Positions 1 through 11,878 of a stretch of DNA of 64,000 nucleotides are shown here, piece by piece. The notes beneath the pieces were generated by a model. That model did not search any database, was not told the DNA's origin, and saw only the letters and a list, made by a program, of their open reading frames with translations. Each line of letters starts with the position of its first letter. Position 1 is the first letter of the stretch. This DNA is from Gymnopus androsaceus JB14 (lineage: Eukaryota > Basidiomycota > Agaricomycetes > Agaricales > Omphalotaceae): assembly GCA_009733575.1 (NCBI GenBank), contig ML769725.1:1-64000 (forward strand), in the 5' to 3' direction. Position numbers and translations under genes: made by a program.

Positions 1-238
1 TGCACTTACACCAGGTTGAATTGAACTTAGATGAACTGCTGTGTATTAAATTGCCTCTGGAAATGTTGTTTAAAGGTGCAAAGGAGAAAAATTGTTATGT
101 AATACAAATTTGAAGTTGGAAATCCTCCGAAGTGTGGGAAAATTTTACTATATATAGGCGGTGGAAGGGGGGGGCTTCATGAATCCTTATGACCCAAAAA
201 CAAGGTCATGTTGGGACTTAGTGGGTTGAACACCCCTT
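1..238. other. No gene seen; flank of foldback element
   Basis: AT-rich sequence with no supported coding frame, RNA gene or repeat end. It borders the inverted repeat that starts near 239. Confidence 0.5.
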
Positions 239-480
239 GCAACCTACCGCTGCTGATCCCATCAGCACTCATGTGACACTGTCACACAAACTATAAATTA
301 AGCTTTTGATTACTATGAGGATGGATCCCAGAAGGAGACCTAGAGATAAGGTAAACTGTATAAGTAGTGTGATGGTGTCACATGTGTCACATGACAAAAG
401 TCGGGCATGAGGTGCCATAATTAGTGAAAAAATCATGAAAAATAATGAAAATATTCATAGGATGGGTTTGCAGCCTGTAC
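239..480 (+). repeat. Left arm of foldback inverted repeat
   Basis: Pairs with 8397-8647. It includes the motif GTGACACTGTCAC, itself a short palindrome, near 273-285. Confidence 0.8.
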
Positions 481-595
481 ATGACTTTTAATAGTAGTCT
501 ATGGAATCCATGAACTAGTGCATTTAGTAGTCCATGGATTCCATGAACTAATGTATTTACTAGTCCATGGAATCCATGAACTAGTACATTGACTA

Positions 596-988
596 CTGTA
601 CCATTTCAATCGAGTGTTCAGTCATGTGTCATGGGCACCTCTGAACTGAACTAAAATCCAAATTTGTCATACATCATATGTGCCTCTGAACTAATATCAA
701 ATCCATCATTTTTCTACCTAGATAATAAATTTTCCGTTCGCAGCTGTTTTTTTCCCCATGTACAGCTGCATTGGCTATCAAAAAATGCTGTACAATTAGC
801 TAGTATTGTTTCCTCAGCTCACAACAAACTATTTCAAGTATATTGCGCTCTGGACAAGCACTAAATTTGTGGTGAACTGAACTCAAATTTTTCTGCATCA
901 TGCATCATTGAGGTCAATGAACTGATGAACTGGTGGTGTCAATGCATCATGCATCATCCTGGATGAACACTCGATCGAAATGGTACAG
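596..988. mobile_element. MITE copy 1 with ~24-bp terminal inverted repeats and TA flanks
   Basis: Starts CTGTACCATTTCAATCGAG and ends with the reverse complement of a near-identical sequence. TA dinucleotides flank it (594-595 and 989-990). It interrupts the 33-bp array. No coding capacity; the TA duplication points to a Tc1/mariner-type transposase acting in trans (inference). Confidence 0.8.
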
Positions 989-1077
989 TAGTCCATGGAA
1001 TCCATGAACTAGTACATTGACTAGTCCATGGAATCCATGAACTAATGAATATACTACTCCATGGAATCCATGAACTA

Positions 1078-1468
1078 CTGTACCATTTCGATCGAGCGTT
1101 CAGTCATGCATCATGGGCACCTCTGAACTGAACTAAAATCCACATTCATCATGCATCATATGAGCCTCTGAACTTAGATGAAATTCATCATTTCATGCAT
1201 AAATAATCAAATTTTTTGTTTCTTTTCATTTGCAGCTGGCTTTTTTTGCAGGACACAGTCACATTGGGTATCAAAGGAAGGTTATTATCAATTTCCCAGC
1301 TCACAAAAAACTTTTAGCGCATGTTTCACTCTGAAAAAGTATCAACTCAATGGTGAATGAACTCAAAAATTTTTGCATCATGCATCATCGGCAACAGTGA
1401 ACTAATGAACTGTTGGTGTCAATGCATCATGCATCATCCTGGATGAACACTTGATCGAAATGCTACAG
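1078..1468. mobile_element. MITE copy 2, same family
   Basis: Same ends and similar length (391 bp) as the copy at 596-988, flanked by TA at 1076-1077 and 1469-1470. The interior is clearly related but diverged, so this is not a very recent duplication. Confidence 0.8.
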
Positions 1469-2863
1469 TAGTACATTTACTACTCCATGGAATCCATGAA
1501 CTAGTACATTGACTAGTCCATGGATTCCATGAACTAATGAATATATTACTCCATGGAATCCATGAACTAGTACATTGACTACTCCATGGAATCCATGAAC
1601 TAGTACATTTACTAGTCCATGGATTCCATCAGAGGCTATTGAATATACTACTCCATGGAATCCATGAACTACAAAACATACTAGTCCATGGATTCCATGA
1701 CCTACAAGATATACTACTCTATGGAATCCATGGACTAGTAAATATACTCCTCCATGGAATCCATGAACTAGTATGACTTCCTGGTACTATTACAACCATT
1801 AGATTAGTTAGCAGTACAAATTACTAGTACTAGTACAACCATTAGATTAGTTACTGAGTTACTAGTCCAACTTATTGGTAACTACTACAACCATTAGATT
1901 AGTTACTAGTACAAGTTACTAGTACTAGGACAACCATTAGATCAGTTACTAGTCTCACTTATTGGTACTACTACAACCATTAGATTAGTTACTAGTCCGA
2001 GTTATTGGTACTAGTACAACCATTAGATTAGTTACTAGGGCAAGCTATTGGTACAGTTGTACTAGTGACTAATCTAATGGCTATAATAGTACCAATAAAT
2101 CAGACTAGTAAAAAATCTAATGGTTGTAGAAGTACCAATAAGTTGGACTAGTAGCTCATCTAACAGTTGTACTAGTACTAATAACTTGTACTAGTAACTA
2201 ATCTAATGGTTGTAGTAGTACCAATAAGTCGGACTAGTAACTCAGTAACTAATCTAATGGTTGTACTAGTACCAGTAAGTCAGACTAGTAACTCATATAA
2301 CGGTTGTACTAGTACTAGTAGCTTGTACTGCTAACTAATCTAATGGTTGTACTAGAATCAATAACTCAGATTATTAACTGATCTAATGGTTGTCCTAGTA
2401 CTAGTAACTTGTACTAGTAACTAATCTAATGGTTGTAGTAGTACCAATAAGTTGGACTAGTAACTCAGTAACTAATCTAATGGTTGTACTAGTACCAATA
2501 ACTCGGACTAGTAACTAATCTAATGATTGTAGTAGTACCAATAAGTCAGACTAGTAACTCATCTAATGGTTGTCCTAGTACTAGTAACTTGTACTGCTAA
2601 CTAATCTAATGGTTGTAATAGTACCAGTAAGTCATACTAGTTCATGGATTCCATGGAGGAGTTTATTTACTAGTCCATGGATTCCATAGAGTAGTATATC
2701 TTGTAGGTCATGGAATCCATGGACTAGTATGTTTTGTAGTTTATGGATTCCATGGACTAGTATATTCAATAGCTGATGGAATCCATGGACTAGTAAATGT
2801 ACTAGTTCATGGAATCCATGGACTAGTCAATGTACTAGTTCATGGATTCCATGGAGTAGTATA

Positions 2864-3169
2864 TGCTGGAGTAAGTACTCTGTACAAGACGCTACACTTT
2901 GACTTTCCATTCTTGCGACGTACTATAGATTTTCCGTTATCTTTTCTTCCACTTGCTTACCTACGCAAACAATCGACATATATACCTAGGCTACGTTTTT
3001 TACCTCCCTCAGTTGTACCGTCACCTAACGTCCAACTGAGGTGAGAGTTTTACTTACCCAAGGATAGTTTTCCCATACTTACATATTCCCGTTTAGATTA
3101 TATTCGCTAACAGGTAGCGTACCAGTTGTACCGTCACCTAACGTCCAACTGAGATTATATTCGCTAACA
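2864..3169 (+). repeat. Copia 5' LTR
   Basis: 306 bp, TGCTGG...CTAACA. It differs from the 3' LTR at 14 sites by my count, all transitions and nearly all at CpG or its decay products. Confidence 0.93.
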
Positions 3170-3249
3170 GATTATGAGACTGGCTGTTCTACGAGTATAA
3201 AAGGACGAACTTACAAGAAAACCGAATCAACTCAATAACCCAGGATTCC

Positions 3250-6200
3250 ATGGCATCAATAGGAAACTCTCTGTTGAATGTACCTACATTCCCCGAAACC
3301 TCTCAGTTATCGGGACAGGATACCTGGTGGGCATTCAAGGATTGCGTTGAGCTCAACGTGCAGGTCAGGGGACTTACCGGATACCTTGATGGATCCATTC
3401 CCAAACCCATGTTGGCAACATATATCTACGTCACCCAATCCGCTTCACCTATTGATAGTGTTACCCCCTCCCCAGGAGAGTGGAACCAACACAAACAGAT
3501 GGTAGCATCCATTATCTTTCTGAACTGCACTGACCCAGTGGGGATTGGGATCAAACACTCAGACACAGCGCACAAGACGTGGCAGTACCTCATCAAGAAA
3601 TATGAGGCAAGGGACGAACAATGCATCCACATTGCTGATACCCTTCTGCGAGAGCACAAGTTTAACCCAGACTCTACCACCATGGAGGAACACGAGAAGA
3701 AAATGAAGAACTTACTGAAGCAGCTCCACAACCTTGGAGGAACCTGTAACGATTACCAGTTCCAAATGATCGTCATTGCCTTGATGCCCGAGTCCTGAAG
3801 GACTACATCCTAAACGTGCCTGGCATCTACAGCACTGATACCTTCACATATCTCCACCGTCTATACCTTGATAAGGTTGGCTGTACACACAGCAGTGGAG
3901 ATGACTACATCAAGGATAAGGTCACTGCACTCGTGGCTCAACACCTTGCAACCCATGCTGCTAGTACATCCTCCCCCAATGTCAAATGCAAACACCATAT
4001 CTGCAGCAACCCGGTCTGCCCTACCAAGGTCGGACATACCATTGATAAGTGCTGGGCTAAAGGCAGAGGAGCAGAAGGCAAAGCCCCAAAGTCATGGTGC
4101 GACAAGTACACAACTATGGCATCGTCCAGTGACACCACCACGCCAGTCGAGATCTTCGTGGGCGCCATGAATTCCCCAAAGAAATCCGAGGACGGTACAT
4201 CTACCAGCCCACTGCCCTCCTCCACACTACCTGACAGTCCCATTAGGGTCGCTCATGCCGTTCTGAAAGGCGGTAAAGGTCAGGGTGGAGGAGGAGTAGA
4301 CATAGACGTACCTTATCACCTAGTTCCAAGTAATCAGTGTATGGTTTGCGAAACATGAAATACACCGTTATACTCACCTTTGACAAATGAACCCATCCAT
4401 ACATGCATAGACTCTGGTGCAACGGACCACTGCTGGGTTCAATGAACGGAGTTTGTTGATTACACCAAAGTTAAGCAGGAGGGGAATAGCGCAATAGCTG
4501 GTGAAACGGGAAAGTTCCGCATCCTGGGGATCGGCACGGTGGAGTTCACCACCCAAGTTGACAGAGAGAAAAGGATGGTCCGCCTCCAGAATGTAAAACA
4601 TACACCTGACTTCGGGCACAACCTCATCTCCTTATTGATGTTGGACAGGAAGGGTTACAAAGGCGAGTGGGGAAATGGGAGGATAGTCATCTGTGCTTCG
4701 AGTGGGAAACCAGTAATTGTGGGATTCGGGAAAGGAAGGATGTACAATATCAAAGTACTGGAAATGAACAAGATTAGCGCACACTCTGCAAAGTCCCATG
4801 AAAGGCCGGTAGACATACTCACCTGGCATAGGCACCTTGGTCATGTTGCAATTCCCAGAATCCTCAGGATGGCAAAGTGGAACCTGGTAGACGGGCTGAA
4901 GATCACCTCGAGGGAAGTTTATGGGATGTGTGAGTCGTGTCTGTACTCGGAGACTGTTTGATGAGCGGCTAGAGCACGAGAAGGAAGTGTTAGAATGCGT
5001 ACACATAGACCTGTTTGGCCCAACATGAATGCAAAGCAAAGGAGGAGCGACGTACCTCATGTTGTGCACCGACGGACATTCCACCGTCAAAATCCCTTCC
5101 TTCCTTCCCAACAAATGGAGCGAGACCACGCTCAAGGGGTTCCACCGGTACAGGGTTCGGACAGAGACCCAAACTGGCAAATGAGTGAAGGTTATCCGTA
5201 TCATCGGCGGCAAAGAACTTGACAATAGCCTTATGGAAAACTATTGCGCCAAACGCGGAATCACAATCGAGAAGGTACCCCCATATTCCTTAGCCGCGAA
5301 CGGGATGGCAGAGCGGGCGAATCGAACCATTATTGAGGGTACAAGGACCCTTCTGGATGAATCCGGACTGGCGCACTCGTTCTGGGCAGAAGCAGCAGCT
5401 ACGTTCTGCTATGTCAATAGCTTCGTGCCCTCAGCACGTTTCCCAGACGACGTGCCCATAGAGGTCTTGACGCAGAAACGCCACGACGTGTCCCATTTGA
5501 GGCCGTTTGGGTGCAAATGCTGGGCAACCTTGCCAGATATTCAGACTGGTGGGAAACTTGCCTGGCAAGCGGTGGAGGGAATTCTGGTCGGGTGTATGGG
5601 AAGAAGGGGGTACAGGCTGTATATCCCGAGCTCCAGAACATTCCTCGAGTTGAGGGATGTTAGGTTTGAGGAAGGAGAACCGAATAGGACACGAGGCCAG
5701 CCCAATCCGGATTCCAATCACATCGAGGAACAATTCCTCAGAAATAACGGGGTCGAAATCACCGATGATCCCATCACACCATGGGACTCGAACCGAGATA
5801 CAGACACCATCTCCCATCCCTTACCTGCACCAATAAACCCTCCTCCTGAACAAAGAGACCCGCAGCCTGAACCAGTGCGAGACCGTGAGCCAGTCGCGAT
5901 ACCCCAAGCACCGCCACCCCGCAGAAGCACCAGAAACCGCAAGTTGACAACCAGACTGATAGAATCATAGCGTCTGAGGATAGGGAGAGAATAGCAAGAG
6001 AGAAGGGCGAACCATGGGCAACTGACCTACCGGTGGACGAGAGTGCATTGGCACTCGTTGTACAAAGCCCCTGGGCATTTGCCGCAACCAATGCAGAACA
6101 CTGGGTCTCTCAGTCGTACAAGCAAGCCATGAAGAGACCAGATCTCTGGTCCTCACTGATGCAAGCCAAGTACGACCTACTTATGGAGAAGGGTGTATGG

Positions 6201-7684
6201 GAACTGGTGGAACTACCACAGGATGCTAACCTCATGGGGGGCAGATGGACTTACACAATAAAGTGGGGAGAAAATGGTGAGGTTATCAGGTGGAAAGCTC
6301 GCTATGTGGCCCAAGGATTCACCCAAATCTTCGGTGTCGACTACGACAAGACATACGGCACAGTTGCACGCATGGAATCCCTCCGTCTAGTATTGGCCAT
6401 CATCGTCATTCTTGGACTGAAGCTCTTCAAGTAGACTTCAAGGGCACATTTCTTAACAGCCCAATCACTCACGACGTGTATATGAAGCAACCCGAGGGGT
6501 TTATCAAGTCGGGACAGGAACACCTGGTTTGTAAACTCAAACATTCCATTTATGGAATGAAACAAGGGAGTCACGACTGGCAAGCAACGCTAGCTTCAGG
6601 ATACCGAGATGATGGCTACTACACATCCCAAGCAGACCCGTGTATCCGTTACTGAAGGGAAGGAACAGAATATACGTTAACCAGTACCTACGGGGATGAC
6701 ATTTGTGGTGGTTCGTCAACGGAGAAAGGCAAGGACAAGGCAGTGAAAGATTTGGGCAAGAGATGGGAAGCGGGGGAAGTGAAGACAAACATTTTACTGG
6801 GAATGACAATCAAGCAGGACCCAAAAACAGGATCTATCACTATCTCACAATGCATCTACTTCGAACGCATGCTAGAACACTTTGGCCTTCAAAACGTGAC
6901 CCCAAGGTGAACCCCATTGCCACCAGGCCTCAAGGTCAAGCACACACCCAACCCCCTCCCAGAATCTGAGCACATATTCATGTCCGATAAACCATACCGG
7001 CCAGTTGTTGGATCCGTCATGTAGGGGTCTGGTTGCACACAACCGGATATTGCCTATGCGACTAACCTACTAGCCCATTACCAGCTCAACCCGGGACGCT
7101 ACCACTGGGAACTAGTGGAGTGGCTGGCTGGATACATCAAGTGGATGCTTGACTATAACATCACATACGTCAAACCAGCAGAAGGGGACACAAGACAGGG
7201 TGCCGGATTGAAACCAGGGGGCCATGTGGATGCGGACTATGCGGGATGCCTCAACACCAGGAGGTCAACATCGGGTTATGTATTTTTAATGGCTGGTGCA
7301 CCAGTGGCATGGAGTTCAAAGAGGCAAGCAACGGTTGCATCCTCAACGGTGGAGGCAGAGTACGTATCACTGGCTTGAGCCAGCCAGCAGGCTGTATGGA
7401 TGTCCTCCTTCTTGTCAGAAGTTGACCTAGAGCAAGGTGGGCCAGTAGAACTCTGTGGCGACAACAAGGGTGCAAACAGCCTGGCGGTAGAAGTGAGACA
7501 GCATGCTCTGATCAAACATATCGATGTCCGACACCACCACATTAGGGAAAAGGTGGCAAGTGGAGATATCATGGTGAAGAATATCCAGTCATCCGAGAAC
7601 TTGGGCGACCTGTTCACTAAACCACTAGCAAGGCCAACACATTCGAAGCTGGTCAATCTCCTCGGACTGGATCGTATGGAGTAG
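3250..7684 (+). pseudogene. Copia gag-pol polyprotein, degenerate
   Basis: Starts at the ATG at 3250. The gag core runs to about 3795, then a frameshift. A zinc knuckle (C-x4-C-x5-H-x4-C) lies near 4000-4060. Protease motif DSGATDH is at 4410-4430. The pre-integrase WHRHLGH...CESC region is near 4820-4940. Integrase follows (5000-5700), with HIDLFGP, CTDGHS and the AERANRT segment. The second catalytic Asp of the usual SDGG motif is replaced by Ile (RIIGG, about 5191). Reverse transcriptase spans about 6070-6950 with YGDD at 6689-6700. RNase H with ADYAG...RRSTSGYVF...SSTVEAEYV is at 7230-7380. In-frame TGA codons occur at 4356, 4443, 5026 and 5182; a frameshift lies near 6430. It ends at the TAG at 7682. 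It cannot be functional. Confidence 0.93.
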
Positions 7685-7690
7685 GGGGGG
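7681..7690 (+). promoter_or_regulatory. Polypurine tract of copia element
   Basis: A purine run (GTAGGGGGGG) immediately 5' of the 3' LTR, the usual primer site for plus-strand synthesis. Confidence 0.75.
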
Positions 7691-7996
7691 TGTTGGAGTA
7701 AGTACTCCGTACGAGACACTACACTTTGACTTTCCATTCTTGCAACGTACTATAGATTTTCCATTATCTTTTCTTCCGCTTGCTTACCTATGCAAATGAT
7801 CAACATATATACCTAGGCTACATTTTTTACCTCCCTCAGTTGTACCGTCACCTAATGTCCAACTGAGGTGAGAGTTTTACTTACCCAAGGATAGTTTTCC
7901 CATACTTACATATTCCCGTTTAGATTATATTCGCTAACAGGTAGTGTACCAGTTGTACCGTCACCTAACGTCCAACTGAGATTATATTCGCTAACA
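7691..7996 (+). repeat. Copia 3' LTR
   Basis: 306 bp, TGTTGG...CTAACA, followed by the GTATA target duplication. Confidence 0.93.
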
Positions 7997-7997
7997 G

Positions 7998-8647
7998 TAT
8001 ATTCATTAGTTCATGGAATCCATGGACTAGTCAATGTACTAGTTCATGGATTCCATGGAGTAGTAAATGTACTAGTTCATGATTCCATGGAGTAGTATAT
8101 TCAATAGCTGATGGAATCCATGGACTAGTAAATGTACTAGTTCATGGATTCCATGGAGTAGCATATTCATTAGTTCATGGAATCCATGGACTAGTCAATG
8201 TACTAGTTCATGGATTCCATGGAGTAGTATATCCATTAGTTCATGGATTCCATGGACTAGTCAATGTAATAGTTCGTGGAATCCATGGACTAGTCAATGT
8301 ACTAGTTCATGGATTCCATGGACTAGTAAATACATTAGTTCATGGAATCCATGGACTACTAAATGCACTAGTTCATGGATTCCATAGACTACTATTAAAA
8401 GTCATGTACAGGCTGCAAACCCATCCTATGAATATTTTCATTATTTTTCATGATTTTTTCACTAATTATGGCACCTCATGTCCGACTTTTGTCATGTGAT
8501 ACATGTGACACCATCACACTACTTATACAGTTTACCTTATCTCTAGGTCTCCTTCTGGGATCCATCCTCATAGTAATCAAAAGCTTAATTTATAGTTTGT
8601 GTGACAGTGTCACATGAGTGCTGATGGGATCAGCAGTGGTAGGTTGC
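7998..8647. repeat. Right arm of foldback element
   Basis: Continues the 33-bp CCATGG array to about 8396, then the 250-bp terminal arm that pairs with 239-480. Confidence 0.8.
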
Positions 8648-8964
8648 TTGGTGTAGATGACAAAGTCATCACTGTAATGATCAATCACTATTTCAAAAAT
8701 TTCAATTCACACTGTGTGACAGTGTCACATGATTGCTGATGGGATCACTAGGGGTGGGTTGTCAGATGACTAGATGAGACCATCATCACTCTCACTATCA
8801 ATACCTATTTGGTTGCCAATACTAAGGAGACATGGAATCCAGAACATCTGGAATCCATGGCCCTGGATATTCTGTGGATTTACTTCATATTAGATACTGG
8901 ATTGTTACACTTTGGCCTTTCTAACATGATATAAATTGTGGTAGCCTGAAGTGCAGGATGCTGT
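8648..8964. other. No gene; duplicated foldback terminal motif
   Basis: Around 8708-8760 the GTGACAGTGTCACATG...GCTGATGGGATCA motif of the foldback end occurs a second time. Nothing else is supported. Confidence 0.5.
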
Positions 8965-10881
8965 ATGCACAAAGATCTAAACAGTTTCAAGGGAGGGAAT
9001 ACCAAGATGATGGCAGCATGGAAGAAGCTCGGACTCAAAGAACCCATTTGCTTGGTGAATAAGGCAAATGCCAAGCTGCTCCAGAAGGTTATTGATCCAG
9101 GGGCAAACTTTGATAAGCTATTGGAGGTGCAGCAGCAGGCATTTGTTGACTTGGCAAAGGAAGGCGTAAAGGCTATGGATTTAGCAGGTGCATTATTCAA
9201 CAACAAGGATGACAAGAAGGGACAGGGAGACATACACGTTGATTAATTCAAACAACATCTTGGCAAAAACCATCTTTGTTTTCCCCAGACAAATAACACA
9301 CGCTTTGGGAGCCATGGTCTGGCTGCTGCAGAAGTCGTTAAACACCTCAAGCTTTACTGACAATTCCTGAAAGAAGACATACCGTATAGCAAAAATAACC
9401 CAACGCAAACCAACATCGAAGTGAATCTTGACCCAGCACTGAACAATATGGCTACAGTTACAGAGCTCTGCGCAATGACACTATATACCAATGTCATTTC
9501 TCAGCCTTACCTATGCGTTGTCCGTGGTGAGGGTGTCAATGCCCTCGATCTTGGCCTTTTACATTCTGAAGTAAAATCCCACATCCAGAAAATCCTTGAT
9601 GACCCAGATTTGCTGTTCAGAGAAGATATATTGCATGAGATGGCAAGTCTGGATGGAAAGGAATGGGAGGATAAGGATGCCATGAAAGCTGTCCAAGAAC
9701 TGGCTCCAAATCTTCCTCACCTTCAGGATATCAGTCTCGCATTCTTTTGAGGTTCTCTTGCTACATGGACCCGTTTCTCTTCCGAGTTTGCTCCTGGTGG
9801 TCTTATTGATGAGGTGACTCTGGCTGAAAGTGGTTAGCATAGATGCCAGCAACAAACGACATGAACAAGGGGATTCTAGGCTATTATAGGGTTACCATGC
9901 GTGGAAAGCCAACATCAACATTGCATCAGTTCAATGCACAAGCAATGTACCAATGGAATGACATGCTGTCATTCATGAATGCACTGTTTGAGGAAGAAGA
10001 TCACCAGTTTATTCAAAAAGTAGCAAGGGAGATCAATAGTAGTGGACTGGAGGCAAAGCATAGAGAGGCTCAGGTCACATCAGCAAAAACTGTTTTGGGC
10101 CCAGGAGGATCTAAGGTCACCTAGTCCTCTTAGGCAACCTGAGGCATCCTAGTTGGCCCAGGAAAAAGGGTAAAACTTTGGACACCTCAGGTATCCTAGT
10201 CATCCTAGGTGTCCTGGGAGATCCTGGGGCATCCTGGGGCATCCTAGGATAAAAGTTTCATCCCAGGATGCCTCAGGATGCCTCAGGATGCCCCAGGATG
10301 CCCCAGGACATTCCAGGATCTCCCAGAATACCTAGGATGACTAGGATACCTGAGGTGTCCAAAGTTTTACCCTTTTTCCTGGGCCAACTAGGATGCCTCA
10401 GGTTGCCTAAGAGGACTAGGTGACCTTAGATCCTCCTGGGCCCAAAACAGTTTTTTCTGATGCACATTTTGTTGTCATGTCGCAGAGATGAACATGAAGA
10501 AAGCAGAGGATAAACAGTGCAGGGCTGTGGAGTTATGGGAGAAACTCAAGAACATTCCATTGATTTGTGATATTTCTGAGATTGATGCTAAACCTCAGGC
10601 ATATATTGACAAAAAGGGTAGTGGGAGGTGGACAGGTCATCTGTACAACTCGCAATTGGATAACTCTACATTTCCGGTCTGTTCCCTTACCCAAAAAGAA
10701 GGATCTTACATGCATTTCCCAGAAGCAAGATGCTTTGATTGCGGGATTTGGATTGTACCTGGAACAGCTTGAGGAGTTAGGTAGGCAATGGCTGGAGTCA
10801 CTGGAGAACAGTGCAACAGTGGAGGGAGGACTTGGAATGGTTGAGGATGCAGTGGATAGAGATGAGATTGAGGTAGACTAA
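8965..10881 (+). pseudogene. Recurrent basidiomycete ORF of unknown function, split by a TIR element
   Basis: Coding blocks at 8965-9246, 9250-9420 (out of frame), 9421-9750 and 9843-10077 resume after the inserted element at 10488-10881. Motifs such as HKDLNSFKGGN, FNNKDDKKGQGD and the TRFGSH region resemble, from memory, a large uncharacterised protein family repeated in mushroom genomes and often transposon-linked; I could not verify this. No catalytic motif is recognisable. TGA and frameshifts occur near 9246, 9750 and 10700. Deleting 10078-10462 plus one CA duplication makes the frame run straight from 9843 across the junction into the 10488 segment, which shows the insertion came after the coding sequence was laid down. 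Confidence 0.65.
10078..10462. mobile_element. CATCAG-family TIR element A (near-perfect palindrome)
   Basis: 385 bp, starting CATCAGCAAAAACTG and ending with a TTTTTTCTGATG terminus. Nearly the whole element folds on itself around about 10258, with CCTAGG/CCTGAGG-type short repeats. CA is duplicated at 10076-10077 and 10463-10464. Non-coding. Confidence 0.85.
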
Positions 10882-11339
10882 GCATTTAAAATAATGTAAA
10901 GTAGTGAAGTATAATATCTATGATCAAATTTAATTATCTTGCAATACTTTATGATGCTCTGGAACAGAAATAACACATATAATAAGTATACAATGCGAGG
11001 GAAAAGGCGCAGACATGTTTTTCGGTGGCTGTGCTGATTACTAAGGAGCCGGCACATTGCTGCAATTGTCCACCCCCACTCTACGTAGGGAGTAGGGACT
11101 AGCATGGGCTTCCCGGGAGTGGACTTTGAAATCCATATGGATTTCATCTGTGCGGGGCAATCCACACAGTTGCAGGCAACCATGGTCATTGTACCTGGCC
11201 ACAATTCTGTATCTAATCTCTTGATTTACTGGTTTAGGTATACCAAAGCAATGCATTTTGCAGTGTCAAAACAGTGTCAGAAGCTCTTTAGAAGGATTAG
11301 TCTGTAAATATAGCTATAATTTAATATTCCAAGGTCCCA
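10882..11339. other. No supported gene
   Basis: Short open frames on both strands (for example 11104-11307 plus) lack recognisable features. Nothing is claimed. Confidence 0.4.
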
Positions 11340-11513
11340 ATTGTATCAATGTCAGTCAGATGATTCACTTCCTCCTCTCATAGCACCTGCTACTATTGAT
11401 ATCACCTCTTCAATGTCATAGAATGGTGCATCGCACCATGATCCCAGAGCCACCAGTGACTTGAAGGTGTCATGAGACATGTTTGTCTGCATAAAGTTAA
11501 CCTGGTGCTGTCC
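11340..11513 (-). pseudogene. Short coding-like fragment, unknown
   Basis: The minus strand is open with normal amino-acid composition, ending near 11352 (stretch TFKSLVALGSWCDAPFYDIE). It runs into element B at its upstream side. I do not recognise it, and coding status is uncertain. Confidence 0.3.
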
Positions 11514-11515
11514 TC

Positions 11516-11878
11516 CATCAGGGAAAATGGTCTGGGCCCAGGATGACCCCAGGTCACTTAGGCAGCCTAGGCCACCTAGGAATAATGCAAAAACTTTGGA
11601 CACCTCAGGTATCCTAGGCTTCCTAGGCCTCCTAAGCCTCCTAAGCCTCCCAGGCATTCTGGGGGCCATCCTGGGCCATCCTGAGCTGTCCTGAGGCAAC
11701 CTGGGGCAACCTGAGGCAACCTGAGGATACCCTCAGAATTCCTAGGAGGCTTAAGAAGCTTAGGGGCCTAGGAAGCCTAGGATACCTGAGGTGTCCAAAG
11801 TTTTTGCAATATTCCTAGGTGGCCTAGGCTGCCTAAGTGACCTGAGGTCATTCTGGGCCTAGACCATTTTTCCTGATG
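11516..11878. mobile_element. CATCAG-family TIR element B
   Basis: 363 bp with termini CATCAGGGAAAATGGTCTGG and its complement. TC is duplicated at 11514-11515 and 11879-11880. The interior is an imperfect palindrome rich in CCTAGG and CTTAGG. A truncated relative lies at about 30481-30690. Confidence 0.85.

Larger units (their letters stand above)
480..2858. repeat. Two satellite-like arrays in inverted arrangement
   Basis: The outer array (about 480-595, 989-1077, 1469-1770 and 2635-2858) repeats a ~33 bp unit built on CCATGGAATCCATG and ACTAGTACATTGACTAGT. The inner array (about 1770-2635) repeats a ~35-45 bp unit built on CAACCATTAGATTAGTTACT. The inner array flips orientation near 2045-2055, so left and right halves can pair. 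Many units are internally palindromic. Confidence 0.85.
2864..7996 (+). mobile_element. Complete Ty1/copia LTR retrotransposon (inactive)
   Basis: Two 306-bp direct repeats (TG...CA) bound a gag-pol coding region. A perfect 5-bp duplication GTATA lies at 2859-2863 and 7997-8001. A G-rich polypurine tract directly precedes the 3' LTR. Domain order is gag, protease, integrase, reverse transcriptase, RNase H, which defines copia rather than gypsy. The frame is broken by several stops and frameshifts. It sits inside one arm of the foldback element. Confidence 0.95.
239..8647. mobile_element. Foldback DNA element with long terminal inverted repeats, split by a copia element
   Basis: The first ~240 bases (239-480) reappear as reverse complement at about 8397-8647, with only scattered substitutions. 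Inside these arms the DNA consists of short-unit arrays that are also in inverted orientation on the two sides of a centre near 2050. Without the copia insertion (2864-7996 plus one 5-bp duplication) the element is about 3.3 kb. No transposase is encoded, so it is non-autonomous. A second, partial copy of the terminal motif lies at about 8708-8760, so the exact right end is uncertain, and I found no clear target duplication. This organisation is what is called a foldback element. Confidence 0.75.

Noticed and set aside
480..2858. CRISPR-like regular repeats
   Set aside because: Units are contiguous or overlapping with no unique spacers, mirrored around a centre, and the DNA is eukaryotic.
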